In this document: positions 1-5,547 of the stretch, piece after piece
Position numbering within the stretch: position 1 is the stretch's first letter
How the letters are laid out: each line of letters starts with the position of its first letter
Assembly: GCA_017646305.1 (NCBI GenBank)
Contig: JAGCMR010000126.1
Span: forward strand, 1 to 6,712
Origin: Spirochaetaceae bacterium
GTDB lineage: Bacteria; Spirochaetota; Spirochaetia; Treponematales; Treponemataceae
DNA length: 6,712 bases
Direction: 5' to 3'
Notes under the pieces: model-generated
What the model saw: only the letters and a program-made list of their open reading frames with translations
The model's database searches: none
What the model was told of the DNA's origin: nothing
Position numbers and translations under genes: made by a program

Positions 1-469
1 AGAGCTTAAGAAATTTAAGACAAATATCACAGCAGGAACGATATTGCTCCTCATCATAGAAGCATTGGGCAACTGAGGCCATACCAGCTTGGGGATTAAC
101 CCCCTCACCACTACCGAGAATTTGCTCACTTTTTTTATGAATAGCCCGTAGCTGGTTGGAGAATACACGCAACATTTTCATAATAATCTGCTTATTACTG
201 CTAAAAAGCTGCTCGAATTCAGCCACGGACATGGCAATAACCAAGGAATCTGCTACAACAGTGGCCGTCTCTTCTCGGGGGAATCGACCAAAAGCAGATT
301 TGACTCCAAAGAACTCTCCTTCTCGGGCATATTCAGTAACAGGCACCCCAGTTTCAACATCAGTAGAGCTGAGAACAATGAGACCTTTTTGAAGGATAAA
401 AATACGATCATCCTTGTCTTCTTCAAAGTAAATGATAGAACCTTTTGCATAAGCTATTTTTTTAGGCAT
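1..469 (-). CDS. Cyclic nucleotide-binding-domain protein, 3' part missing
   Basis: The gene reads leftward from an ATG at 469 and is still open at the window edge, giving about 156 N-terminal residues. Residues 1 to about 110 look like a CAP/CRP-type cyclic-nucleotide beta-roll: the start MPKKIAYAKGSIIYFEEDK, the 'IFILQKGLIVL' strand pair (23-33), the 'GEFFGVKSAFG' turn (51-61), 'PREETATVVAD' (64-74), and a helix at about 84-112. From about residue 125 a cysteine-containing stretch (SVAQCFYDEEQYRSCCDICLKFLK) resembles a TPR helix pair, so the full protein is probably a cNBD plus TPR adaptor and not a CRP-type transcription factor. No HTH is visible in this part. Canonical cNMP contacts seem absent: the ribose-binding Glu after FFG is Val56, and the residue before T-A is Glu67 where the family has Arg. 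The start is supported by GGAGG at 480-484, 10 nt upstream. The domain call is firm; the ligand and role are unknown. Confidence 0.85.
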   Translation of the reverse strand, partial: MPKKIAYAKGSIIYFEEDKDDRIFILQKGLIVLSSTDVETGVPVTEYAREGEFFGVKSAFGRFPREETATVVADSLVIAMSVAEFEQLFSSNKQIIMKMLRVFSNQLRAIHKKSEQILGSGEGVNPQAGMASVAQCFYDEEQYRSCCDICLKFLKL

Positions 470-479
470 TTTTTTTTCG

Positions 480-484
480 CCTCC
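480..484 (-). promoter_or_regulatory. Ribosome binding site of the cNBD gene, with A9 spacer
   Basis: A GGAGG motif on the minus strand lies 10 nt before the ATG at 469. The spacer is almost entirely adenine: nine consecutive A residues including the A of the start codon (469-477). A second run of seven A follows in codons 3 to 5 (457-463). This fixes the start of the gene. The homopolymers could vary in length, which would change the spacing or the frame. Confidence 0.75.
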
Positions 485-516
485 ATATTTAAGGGAAATT
501 CAAGAAGTCTGATAAA

Positions 517-525
517 ATGATAACA
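517..525 (-). promoter_or_regulatory. Candidate extended -10 for the cNBD gene
   Basis: The minus strand reads TGTTATCAT, an extended -10 (TGn) with hexamer TATCAT (5 of 6 to TATAAT). Transcription would start near 510, giving a leader of about 41 nt that includes the GGAGG site. The -35 region (540-546) is poor, as is often tolerated with an extended -10. It overlaps the -35 element proposed for the divergent PHP gene. Seen by eye only. Confidence 0.4.
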
Positions 526-549
526 TACTATTTAAAAATATGCTATACT
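520..549 (+). promoter_or_regulatory. Sigma-70-type promoter of the PHP gene (leaderless geometry)
   Basis: The -10 is TATACT (544-549), preceded by TG at 541-542, so it is an extended -10 (TGCTATACT). The -35 candidate is ATAACA (520-525, 4 of 6) with an 18-bp spacer. Standard -10 to +1 spacing puts the transcription start at 556, the A of the ATG that opens the conserved PHP sequence. No Shine-Dalgarno sequence precedes that ATG; the bases just upstream are CTCTTTTT. A second weaker extended -10 (TGATAAAAT, 510-518) would give a leader of about 30 nt that also lacks a ribosome binding site. Confidence 0.6.
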
Positions 550-555
550 CTTTTT

Positions 556-1479
556 ATGATTGACTTACATAGCCATTCAACGGCATCAGACGGAAACCTC
601 ACCCCTACAGACCTTATTCGTAAGGCAAAGGAGCGTGGTGTTACAGTACTAGCCCTTACAGACCATGACACCACAGCTGGTCTTGCAGAAGCTTCTACTG
701 CGGCCCTTTCAGAGGGTATAACCTTTGTACCAGGAATCGAGCTAAATATCACCTGGCCCAAAGGAGAATTTCACCTTTTAGGCTTGGGATTAACCCATAC
801 CCATGAGAATCTACAGTCGATTATTACGGAATTGAAGGAACAACGGACAAACAGAAACAAGAATATTATCCAAAAGCTAAAGCAGGATGGATTTCCTATA
901 AGCCAAGAAGCTTTACTGGCTGAATTTCCTAATTCAACCCTTGGACGTCCTCACATTGCAGCCTATTTGGTAAAAATTGGTGTCTGCAAAACAGTCCAGC
1001 AGGCCTTTGACCAATATCTGGGGAAAGGGCGCCCCTACTATATTCACCGAGCAGGAGCTGATTTACAGCAGTCAATTCAAGCCATTAAAGCCTCTGGTGG
1101 TATTCCTGTACTGGCCCATCCTCTTTCACTCTATGTTTCTTGGGGAAAGATTGAGCCTGTGCTACGAGGTTTACGAGATGTTGGTGTAGAAGGCTTGGAA
1201 GCCTACCACCCAGGGGCACGCCGCCCAGAGGGCCTTCGCTTAGAGGAAATGGGACGCAGGTTGGGCTTTTTTATCACAGGCGGAAGCGACTTTCACGGTG
1301 AGGGCATTCGCAAGGACAGAAAGCTTGGTCATGGCTGCAAGGGAGACAAAATTCCTCTGCGGCTTTGGACAGAGGAATTATTGCCAAAGCTTTCCAATAT
1401 AGAAACAGTTACAGGTTATGGAGCAGGTGAAGCAATGGAGCCTGTATTCAAAATCTGGAAATCCAATACCACCGACTGA
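556..1479 (+). CDS. PHP-domain metal-dependent phosphoesterase (YciV/TrpH/RNase AM-like)
   Basis: The protein has 307 residues and is a compact PHP-domain phosphoesterase, close in architecture to E. coli YciV (RNase AM) and to the 3',5'-nucleoside bisphosphate phosphatase branch. All metal-site motifs are visible: DLHSH (3-7), SDG (11-13), TDHD (35-38), PGIE (59-62), FHLLG (72-76), GRPHIA (130-135), LAHP (186-189), EAYHPG (215-220) and GSDFHG (243-248). These supply the His, Asp and Glu ligands of a trinuclear site. Such enzymes hydrolyse pAp-like nucleotides or trim RNA 5' ends; which activity applies here is inference. The frame is open from an ATG at 517, but homology begins at 556, the only start with PHP sequence right behind it, and the promoter -10 lies inside the longer frame. 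The last 21 codons overlap the 3' end of the convergent repressor gene, so the C-terminal tail past about residue 286 is probably non-conserved. No signal peptide; cytoplasmic. Confidence 0.9.
   Translation: MIDLHSHSTASDGNLTPTDLIRKAKERGVTVLALTDHDTTAGLAEASTAALSEGITFVPGIELNITWPKGEFHLLGLGLTHTHENLQSIITELKEQRTNRNKNIIQKLKQDGFPISQEALLAEFPNSTLGRPHIAAYLVKIGVCKTVQQAFDQYLGKGRPYYIHRAGADLQQSIQAIKASGGIPVLAHPLSLYVSWGKIEPVLRGLRDVGVEGLEAYHPGARRPEGLRLEEMGRRLGFFITGGSDFHGEGIRKDRKLGHGCKGDKIPLRLWTEELLPKLSNIETVTGYGAGEAMEPVFKIWKSNTTD
1345..1379 (-). terminator. Intrinsic terminator of lacI-type gene, embedded in the PHP gene
   Basis: A perfect 10-bp inverted repeat, AATTCCTCTG (1350-1359) and CAGAGGAATT (1370-1379), encloses a 10-nt loop. 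On the minus strand the stem is followed directly by a T-rich run (TTTTGTC, 1351-1345). It starts 37 nt past the repressor stop codon at 1416, as expected for its rho-independent terminator, yet it lies wholly within PHP codons. The plus-strand orientation has no good T-tract. Recognised by eye; no folding energy was computed. Confidence 0.6.
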
Positions 1480-2471
1480 ACTTCCTGTTCACCATGATTT
1501 TGGGGATTGGCCAATAAGGCAAACAATTCTACCGCAGCCCGCCATCCCTTTTGGAAGCCAGGTTGGTCTACAGTGGAAGGCTTAGGATGCAGTAATTGGC
1601 TTTGAGGAAGATTGTCAAAGGTTGCTATGGAAAGATCCTTGGGAATAGAAAGGCCTCGCTCTTGAATCACACGATAAAATCCGTAGGCCTGAACATCTGC
1701 CATACAGAGAACGGCAGTGGGAGCGGGATTGCGGGATAGCAAGTTACGGGCTGCCAAAAGGGAGCTTTCATAGGAAGTACCCACCTCATGGTATTCTACA
1801 GTAAGGTCACCTGTAGTACATTCATCCAGAGCCCGCTGAATCCCCCTGCATCGATTACGAATGGTTTCAGAGCTGCCAGATGTCTCTAGATTTTTTGACA
1901 GGGGCTGCAAGGTACAGACACAAATATTTTTGTGACCAGCATCAACTAGTAGCTTTGCTAATTCGTATGCTGCAGCCTCATCGTCAATACCCACATTCAC
2001 ACAATCATTGCTAAAACCAGCATCAATAGTAACATAGGGCAATCCCCGCTGGCGACACACGGCGTGAACATCACTATCACTGGCAGCTCCCAAAATAATC
2101 ACTCCATCTACTACGGCATTGTACACTGCATGGGTAAAAATTCCTTCCAAGGGGGACAAAACCAAGATAGAAAAATTTTCTTTTTCACAGGCCTCTCCTA
2201 CTCCACGAAGAAGCTCAGTAATGTAAGGATTTTGGAATACAAAGGCAATTGATTGAGGCAATAAAATTCCAATACATTGAGTTTTTCTTCGTGCCAAGCC
2301 CCTAGCCATAGGATCAGGAACATAACCGAGCTCCTGAGCTATAGATAAAATCTTTTCACAAGTCTCTTTTGAAAGTCGCTCTGGAGCATTAAATGCAAAG
2401 GAAACTGCTGTTTTGGAAACTCCAGCCCGTTGAGCCAAATCCTTAATTGTGGGACGTCCCGTTCGTTTCAT
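1416..2471 (-). CDS. LacI-family transcriptional repressor
   Basis: The 351-residue protein has the full LacI/GalR layout. An N-terminal HTH covers residues 9-28 (IKDLAQRAGVSKTAVSFAFN). A hinge helix follows at about 53-64 (DPMARGLARRKT) with Leu59 at the minor-groove lever position. The periplasmic-binding-protein-like effector domain begins at 'IGILLP' (67-72), with a late signature around 'ATFDNLPQSQLLHPKPSTV' (about 283-301). The end 'LDFQILNTGSIA' matches the usual family ending (L-x-x-x-L-x-x-R-x-S-T), so the stop at 1416 is natural. The recognition helix has Lys20, Thr21 and Phe25 where LacI has Tyr17, Gln18 and Arg22, so its operator should differ from lac-type sites. It is probably a homodimer binding a sugar or nucleoside ligand, but no transport or catabolic gene lies beside it, so its ligand cannot be inferred. 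The start ATG has no usable ribosome binding site and sits at the predicted +1 of its promoter. The 3' end overlaps the PHP gene by 64 bp. Confidence 0.93.
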   Translation of the reverse strand: MKRTGRPTIKDLAQRAGVSKTAVSFAFNAPERLSKETCEKILSIAQELGYVPDPMARGLARRKTQCIGILLPQSIAFVFQNPYITELLRGVGEACEKENFSILVLSPLEGIFTHAVYNAVVDGVIILGAASDSDVHAVCRQRGLPYVTIDAGFSNDCVNVGIDDEAAAYELAKLLVDAGHKNICVCTLQPLSKNLETSGSSETIRNRCRGIQRALDECTTGDLTVEYHEVGTSYESSLLAARNLLSRNPAPTAVLCMADVQAYGFYRVIQERGLSIPKDLSIATFDNLPQSQLLHPKPSTVDQPGFQKGWRAAVELFALLANPQNHGEQEVQSVVLDFQILNTGSIASPAP

Positions 2472-2477
2472 ACCTGT

Positions 2478-2505
2478 ATTATAAAGCGGTTTATGAAAAA
2501 ATCAA
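2478..2505 (-). promoter_or_regulatory. Sigma-70 promoter of the lacI-type gene (leaderless geometry)
   Basis: On the minus strand a -35 TTGATT (2505-2500, 4 of 6) and a perfect -10 TATAAT (2483-2478) are separated by 16 bp. Seven positions past the -10 lies 2471, the A of the start codon, so the transcript is predicted to begin on the ATG. The sequence between the -10 and the start is only ACAGGT; its AGG is too close to the ATG to act as a normal Shine-Dalgarno. Confidence 0.75.
2481..2494. promoter_or_regulatory. Candidate LacI-family operator (autorepression site)
   Basis: ATAAAGCGGTTTAT is a 14-bp palindrome with a single mismatched pair (G against G) and a central CG. That is the form of LacI/GalR-family operators such as the CcpA cre consensus, where hinge-helix leucines insert at the central CpG step. 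It fills the spacer of the repressor gene's own promoter and touches the -10, so binding would block RNA polymerase. I saw no second copy at the PHP, thyX or DUF2804-like promoters. Confidence 0.55.
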
Positions 2506-2548
2506 CTAGGAAGCATCATTTCTCTCACCAGAGTCTTTTCTTCATCTG

Positions 2549-2577
2549 TTGCCCTCCATCTTTTCATTTGATATACT
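2549..2577 (+). promoter_or_regulatory. Promoter of thyX
   Basis: An extended -10, TGATATACT (2569-2577, hexamer TATACT), has a -35 candidate TTGCCC (2549-2554, 4 of 6) at 17-bp spacing. The start would fall near 2584, leaving a 22-nt leader that carries the ribosome binding site. The hexamer is the same as in the PHP promoter. Confidence 0.5.
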
Positions 2578-2594
2578 GAATTCAATTTTATATA

Positions 2595-2601
2595 GAGGTG
2601 A
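2595..2601 (+). promoter_or_regulatory. Ribosome binding site that fixes the thyX start
   Basis: GAGGTGA lies just before the ATG at 2606 and is a strong Shine-Dalgarno match. The frame is open from an ATG at 2549, but that codon has no such site and lies on the proposed -35 element. Translation is therefore placed at 2606. Confidence 0.85.
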
Positions 2602-2605
2602 TATT

Positions 2606-3442
2606 ATGGCCCATTGCATTGTTCCAGAGGCAGAAGAAATTTTAGATAAAGAATTCAAGGTATTAGATAAGGGTTTTGTACGATTGGTAGACTACATGGG
2701 AGGAGATGATCGAATTGTTCAGGCAGCCCGTGTTTCTTATGGAGCAGGTACAAAAACAGTGCGTGAAGATGCAGGTCTCATTGATTATTTATTGCGAAAC
2801 CAGCATACCTCCCCCTTTGAGCAGGTAGTGCTCACCTTTCACATTAAGTTACCTATCTTCATTGCACGACAATGGGTTCGTCACAGAACTGCTCGCATGA
2901 ACGAGATTTCTGGTCGTTATTCTGTTATGCAAAATGAGTTTTATCTCCCTGCCGATGAAGATGTGGCCATTCAAAGCGCTGACAACAAGCAAGGTCGTAG
3001 CAGTGAAGCTGTTTCCAAGGAATTTATTGGTACTACAAAGGAAATTCTGGAAAAAGGCCAGGAAGCTGCCTATGAAGCCTACACCCAGCTTGTGGAATCT
3101 GGTCTTGCTCGAGAAATCGCGCGAATCAATCTGCCCTTGGCTCTGTATACAGAAATTTACTGGCAATGTGACCTTCACAACCTGATGCATTTCTTAAAAT
3201 TGCGCCTTGATGGTCATGCTCAAAAGGAAATCAGAGATTATGGAAAGGTTATTCTAGAAATTGCCCGCAAGGTGGCTCCCCTCACCATTGCATCCTTTGA
3301 AAACAATATTCAAAAGGGTGTTTCCTTTTCTGGAGAGGAATTGGAGGCATTGCGAGAAATTATGGAAGGAAAGGAGAATCCCCTGTCTGGCAAAAAGCTA
3401 GAACGCTTTACTGCCAAGCTCCAACAGGGAATTCAAAAATAA
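2606..3442 (+). CDS. thyX: Flavin-dependent thymidylate synthase ThyX
   Basis: The 278-residue protein makes dTMP from dUMP, using methylene-tetrahydrofolate as carbon donor and reduced FAD as hydride carrier, with NADPH as electron source. The ThyX signature R-H-R-x7-S is intact as RHRTARMNEIS (Arg92, His93, Arg94, Ser102), followed by GRYS. Other family marks are ARVSYG (41-46), HTSPFEQ (67-73) matching the HxTPFEH region of the Thermotoga enzyme, ARQW (87-90), and LRLDGHAQKEI (199-209), whose Arg200 corresponds to the dUMP-binding arginine. The core begins near residue 18 (KVLDKGFVRLVDYMG). An N-terminal extension of about 17 residues repeats an 'ILDKEF/VLDKGF' phrase, and a charged tail of about 45 residues follows the core. 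It is expected to be a cytoplasmic homotetramer. It is monocistronic, divergent from the repressor gene and convergent with the next operon 6 bp away. I see nothing to show whether a ThyA exists elsewhere. Confidence 0.97.
   Translation: MAHCIVPEAEEILDKEFKVLDKGFVRLVDYMGGDDRIVQAARVSYGAGTKTVREDAGLIDYLLRNQHTSPFEQVVLTFHIKLPIFIARQWVRHRTARMNEISGRYSVMQNEFYLPADEDVAIQSADNKQGRSSEAVSKEFIGTTKEILEKGQEAAYEAYTQLVESGLAREIARINLPLALYTEIYWQCDLHNLMHFLKLRLDGHAQKEIRDYGKVILEIARKVAPLTIASFENNIQKGVSFSGEELEALREIMEGKENPLSGKKLERFTAKLQQGIQK
3388..3416 (-). other. Hairpin past the end of the two-gene operon, inside thyX
   Basis: An imperfect stem pairs 3388-3398 with 3405-3416 around a 6-nt loop (TAGAAC on the plus strand), with one bulge and one wobble. 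On the minus strand it begins about 32 nt past the stop at 3449, where a terminator or a 3'-end stabilising hairpin would be expected. No T-tract follows it, so termination here is weakly supported. Confidence 0.25.
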
Positions 3443-3448
3443 GTTTAG

Positions 3449-5530
3449 TTAACCATTGGCTCCTGCTTCGGGAGCCTTTGCTTCAGCATCTGAGTGCTTA
3501 GCACCGTGAGCCTTGATGCTACGAGCAAAAAGCAGATTTTGGTCGTCCCGCTCTGGAATAGAAAAGACTGGACGACCATCATCTGGTGAAATACGACATA
3601 CTGGCACCTTAGCTCCACTATAAGCGGGGCTGGTTTTACAGTTTATCCACCAGTTCAAAACAGAAGCAACGGCATAGGTATATTTCAACAAGGTTAAGTT
3701 TGTTGCACGGGCTCCTTGCTTTTGGCGAGTAGAACCTAACAACACGTTCATTCGCTGAGAAACAACATTGGGCAAGGAGAATTTGTAGGGTGCAAAAATA
3801 TTAGAAATCTCATCAAATTTTTTTTCCTCACTCATGGAAGCATCTGCAGTAGCAATCACACGAGCCAATTCCTCCACCAAGATAGACACTCGTCTAGGCA
3901 ATGGAGACACCTTTGACTCATTTGAAGGTTTATCGAGAACCAGCTGCTCAAACCTCATATAGGGCAAGAAATTGTAATATACATACCATTGCAAGTTGGA
4001 CATGAGCCGCTTACCATACTGATTCCGCAGGAAGTCTCGCTGTGCATAGAGATTATTCACAAAGTCCCGCAAATTAGGTAGATAAAGCTTTTCAAATACA
4101 ACCTCACGATACTCTGACCAATCGTTTATGATAGAAGACAGATAATTTGGGGATAGGTTTGACTCTCCTCGTCCCTGGGACTTAGTTTTATCAATCTCAA
4201 ACATCAGATGACGACAACCTTCAAACAAGTCTTCAATAATCTTTACCAGAATCATAGTTACTTGCAGGGGGTTTTCTGGAGAAATTAAATTAAATCCATC
4301 CTGAAAATGATACAGGGGCTGATAAAAAGGATACATATCAGGCATACCTTCCAAGGAAAGCCAGCCTGCACCAGGAAAGAGCTGATCTAAAACCTTCAGC
4401 CCCGTAGCGGCCCCCTGGAATTCCTGCTGCACAGAAGAGGATTTTCCACCAGCATCTTCCTGCTCTTCCTCATCAGCAGCATCATCCTTTTGTCCAGGCT
4501 TTTCCATCAAGACAATGTCATATTTTGTAATTCCCAAGAAATTAAATACCTTACCTAAATGCTTGGAAAATAACTCAGAAAATTCGAGGAATTCATTGCT
4601 ACTCATTCTCAAAAGCAAGGGATACATTCCTCGGGGAATTCGCTGGTACACATACATCCAGTCTGCAGTAATTCCCTGTACCAAGGCAATAAGCATTTCC
4701 TTTTGAGATTTAGGATAGGCATTGATTTCACCATATACCTTTTTGAGCAAATCTACAAAATTCTGTTCTCCTAAAAAGAACACGGTTAAAATATATTTGT
4801 AAATAACTCTGGTAATGGGAACCAGCGTTGTTACTGTAATATTGGCAGGACTACGCATGAGACTTTTATACATGGTATCCAAGGAATGCATTGACCACTC
4901 ACCAATCATCTTCAGCATCTTGTACTGAGGGGCTGGATTTTGGGCAATTTTCTCTTGAATAGGATTAGGAGCTATGGCAATGAGCTTTAACACATTGGAC
5001 TGAAAATTGGCCATACGGGAAATATAGGCTTCCAATGTAATTGAAGCAAATTGGTCTGCAATTCTATCATAGCCATTTTTGCGTAATCCATTGAGAAAGT
5101 TGAAGATTCCATAATTTGTCTTAATACCATATTCTGGAAGCATCATCAGCTTTTCCATCTTGTTACGGGTTTTATTGTCTAAGCGGGGAAGAATATCCTT
5201 TCGTACCGTTGTACCTGCTGATGAAGTGGCAGCTGGTGGTGGTGTGGTGGTTTTAACAATAACACCTGAAGCTTCCCCTGCTTCACCACGGCGGCTAGTA
5301 GGACGATTACCAGAACGGAGATCTTGGGAAACACGAGCAGAACGTACTCTGCGGATAGCTTTTTCATCAACGGGGGCTGATTTTTCCAATCCAATTTCAC
5401 CACCCAGCACCTGAACCATTTTTTTTGCTTCATCAACCTCAACAAAACCTAGGTTCTTTCTTGTTTTATCCAGTTCTCCTGGCTCATAGCGATACACCAG
5501 TTTCTTGGGCTTGTTCTCCTGTTCATCCAT
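3449..5530 (-). CDS. Large protein of unknown function, treponeme-type (possibly DUF5312-like)
   Basis: I do not recognise a function. Recalled resemblance suggests a spirochaete-restricted family, perhaps DUF5312, unverified. The 693-residue protein has no signal peptide, no convincing membrane segment and no catalytic motif. The N-terminal 110 residues are charged and low in complexity, ending in a Thr/Pro/Ala/Ser stretch (94-106). A largely helical region rich in Met, Leu and Tyr spans about 113-342. An acidic linker follows (about 346-370, including DEEEQED). A second globular region runs to about 630, with aromatic patches such as WYVYYNFLPYMRF (515-527). The tail is Ala/Lys-rich. This suggests a cytoplasmic scaffold or structural protein. 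The start is set at the ATG at 5530, behind AGGGGTGA; the frame also opens at a GTG (5539), but that codon is part of the ribosome binding site. It lies 17 nt downstream of the DUF2804-like gene, probably in one transcript. Confidence 0.85.
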   Translation of the reverse strand: MDEQENKPKKLVYRYEPGELDKTRKNLGFVEVDEAKKMVQVLGGEIGLEKSAPVDEKAIRRVRSARVSQDLRSGNRPTSRRGEAGEASGVIVKTTTPPPAATSSAGTTVRKDILPRLDNKTRNKMEKLMMLPEYGIKTNYGIFNFLNGLRKNGYDRIADQFASITLEAYISRMANFQSNVLKLIAIAPNPIQEKIAQNPAPQYKMLKMIGEWSMHSLDTMYKSLMRSPANITVTTLVPITRVIYKYILTVFFLGEQNFVDLLKKVYGEINAYPKSQKEMLIALVQGITADWMYVYQRIPRGMYPLLLRMSSNEFLEFSELFSKHLGKVFNFLGITKYDIVLMEKPGQKDDAADEEEQEDAGGKSSSVQQEFQGAATGLKVLDQLFPGAGWLSLEGMPDMYPFYQPLYHFQDGFNLISPENPLQVTMILVKIIEDLFEGCRHLMFEIDKTKSQGRGESNLSPNYLSSIINDWSEYREVVFEKLYLPNLRDFVNNLYAQRDFLRNQYGKRLMSNLQWYVYYNFLPYMRFEQLVLDKPSNESKVSPLPRRVSILVEELARVIATADASMSEEKKFDEISNIFAPYKFSLPNVVSQRMNVLLGSTRQKQGARATNLTLLKYTYAVASVLNWWINCKTSPAYSGAKVPVCRISPDDGRPVFSIPERDDQNLLFARSIKAHGAKHSDAEAKAPEAGANG
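3458..3480 (+). terminator. Intrinsic terminator of thyX, embedded in the neighbouring coding sequence
   Basis: GGCTCC (3458-3463) pairs with GGAGCC (3471-3476), extended by a T-G wobble, around the 5-nt loop GCTTC. On the plus strand it is followed by TTTGCTT. It starts 16 nt after the thyX stop codon. The same bases encode residues near the end of the convergent 693-residue protein (KAPEAGAN). The T-run is short, so efficiency may be moderate. Confidence 0.65.
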
Positions 5531-5535
5531 ACTTA

Positions 5536-5543
5536 TCACCCCT
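5536..5543 (-). promoter_or_regulatory. Ribosome binding site that fixes the start at 5530
   Basis: On the minus strand AGGGGTGA sits 5 nt before the ATG at 5530. The GTG that could open the frame three codons earlier lies within this motif and so is unlikely to be the initiator. The site lies in the 17-nt gap after the upstream stop codon. Confidence 0.75.
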
Positions 5544-5547
5544 GTCC

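Noticed and set aside
156..392. Plus-strand open frame beginning MENTRNIFIIICLLLLKSCSNS that looks like a lipoprotein signal
   Set aside because: It is antisense to the cNBD gene, whose frame shows a clear conserved domain and a good ribosome binding site; the apparent lipobox arises by chance and the frame has no ribosome binding site.
253..450. Minus-strand open frame of 65 codons
   Set aside because: It is an out-of-frame shadow of the cNBD gene with no domain.
517..555. Thirteen-codon N-terminal extension of the PHP protein
   Set aside because: It contains the promoter -10, has no Shine-Dalgarno, and PHP homology begins at the ATG at 556.
1506..1515. Perfect palindrome ATTGGCCAAT
   Set aside because: It lies inside the repressor coding sequence with no T-tract and no second copy seen; a 10-bp palindrome of this kind is expected by chance.
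2577..2584. TGAATTCA palindrome at the thyX start site
   Set aside because: It is only 8 bp, lacks a central CG, and has no partner site; too short to call an operator.
2849..3190. 113-codon minus-strand frame within thyX
   Set aside because: It is antisense to the catalytic core of a clear ThyX and has no recognisable features.
4074..4840. Possible membrane segment in the 693-residue protein (residues 231-254 and others)
   Set aside because: The hydrophobic runs are interrupted by Arg, Lys and Pro and fit buried amphipathic helices better than membrane spans.
5160..5445. Overlapping open frames on both strands opposite the N-terminal low-complexity region of the 693-residue protein
   Set aside because: They are shadows produced by biased codons in the Ser/Thr/Pro/Ala-rich stretch; no ribosome binding sites or recognisable domains.
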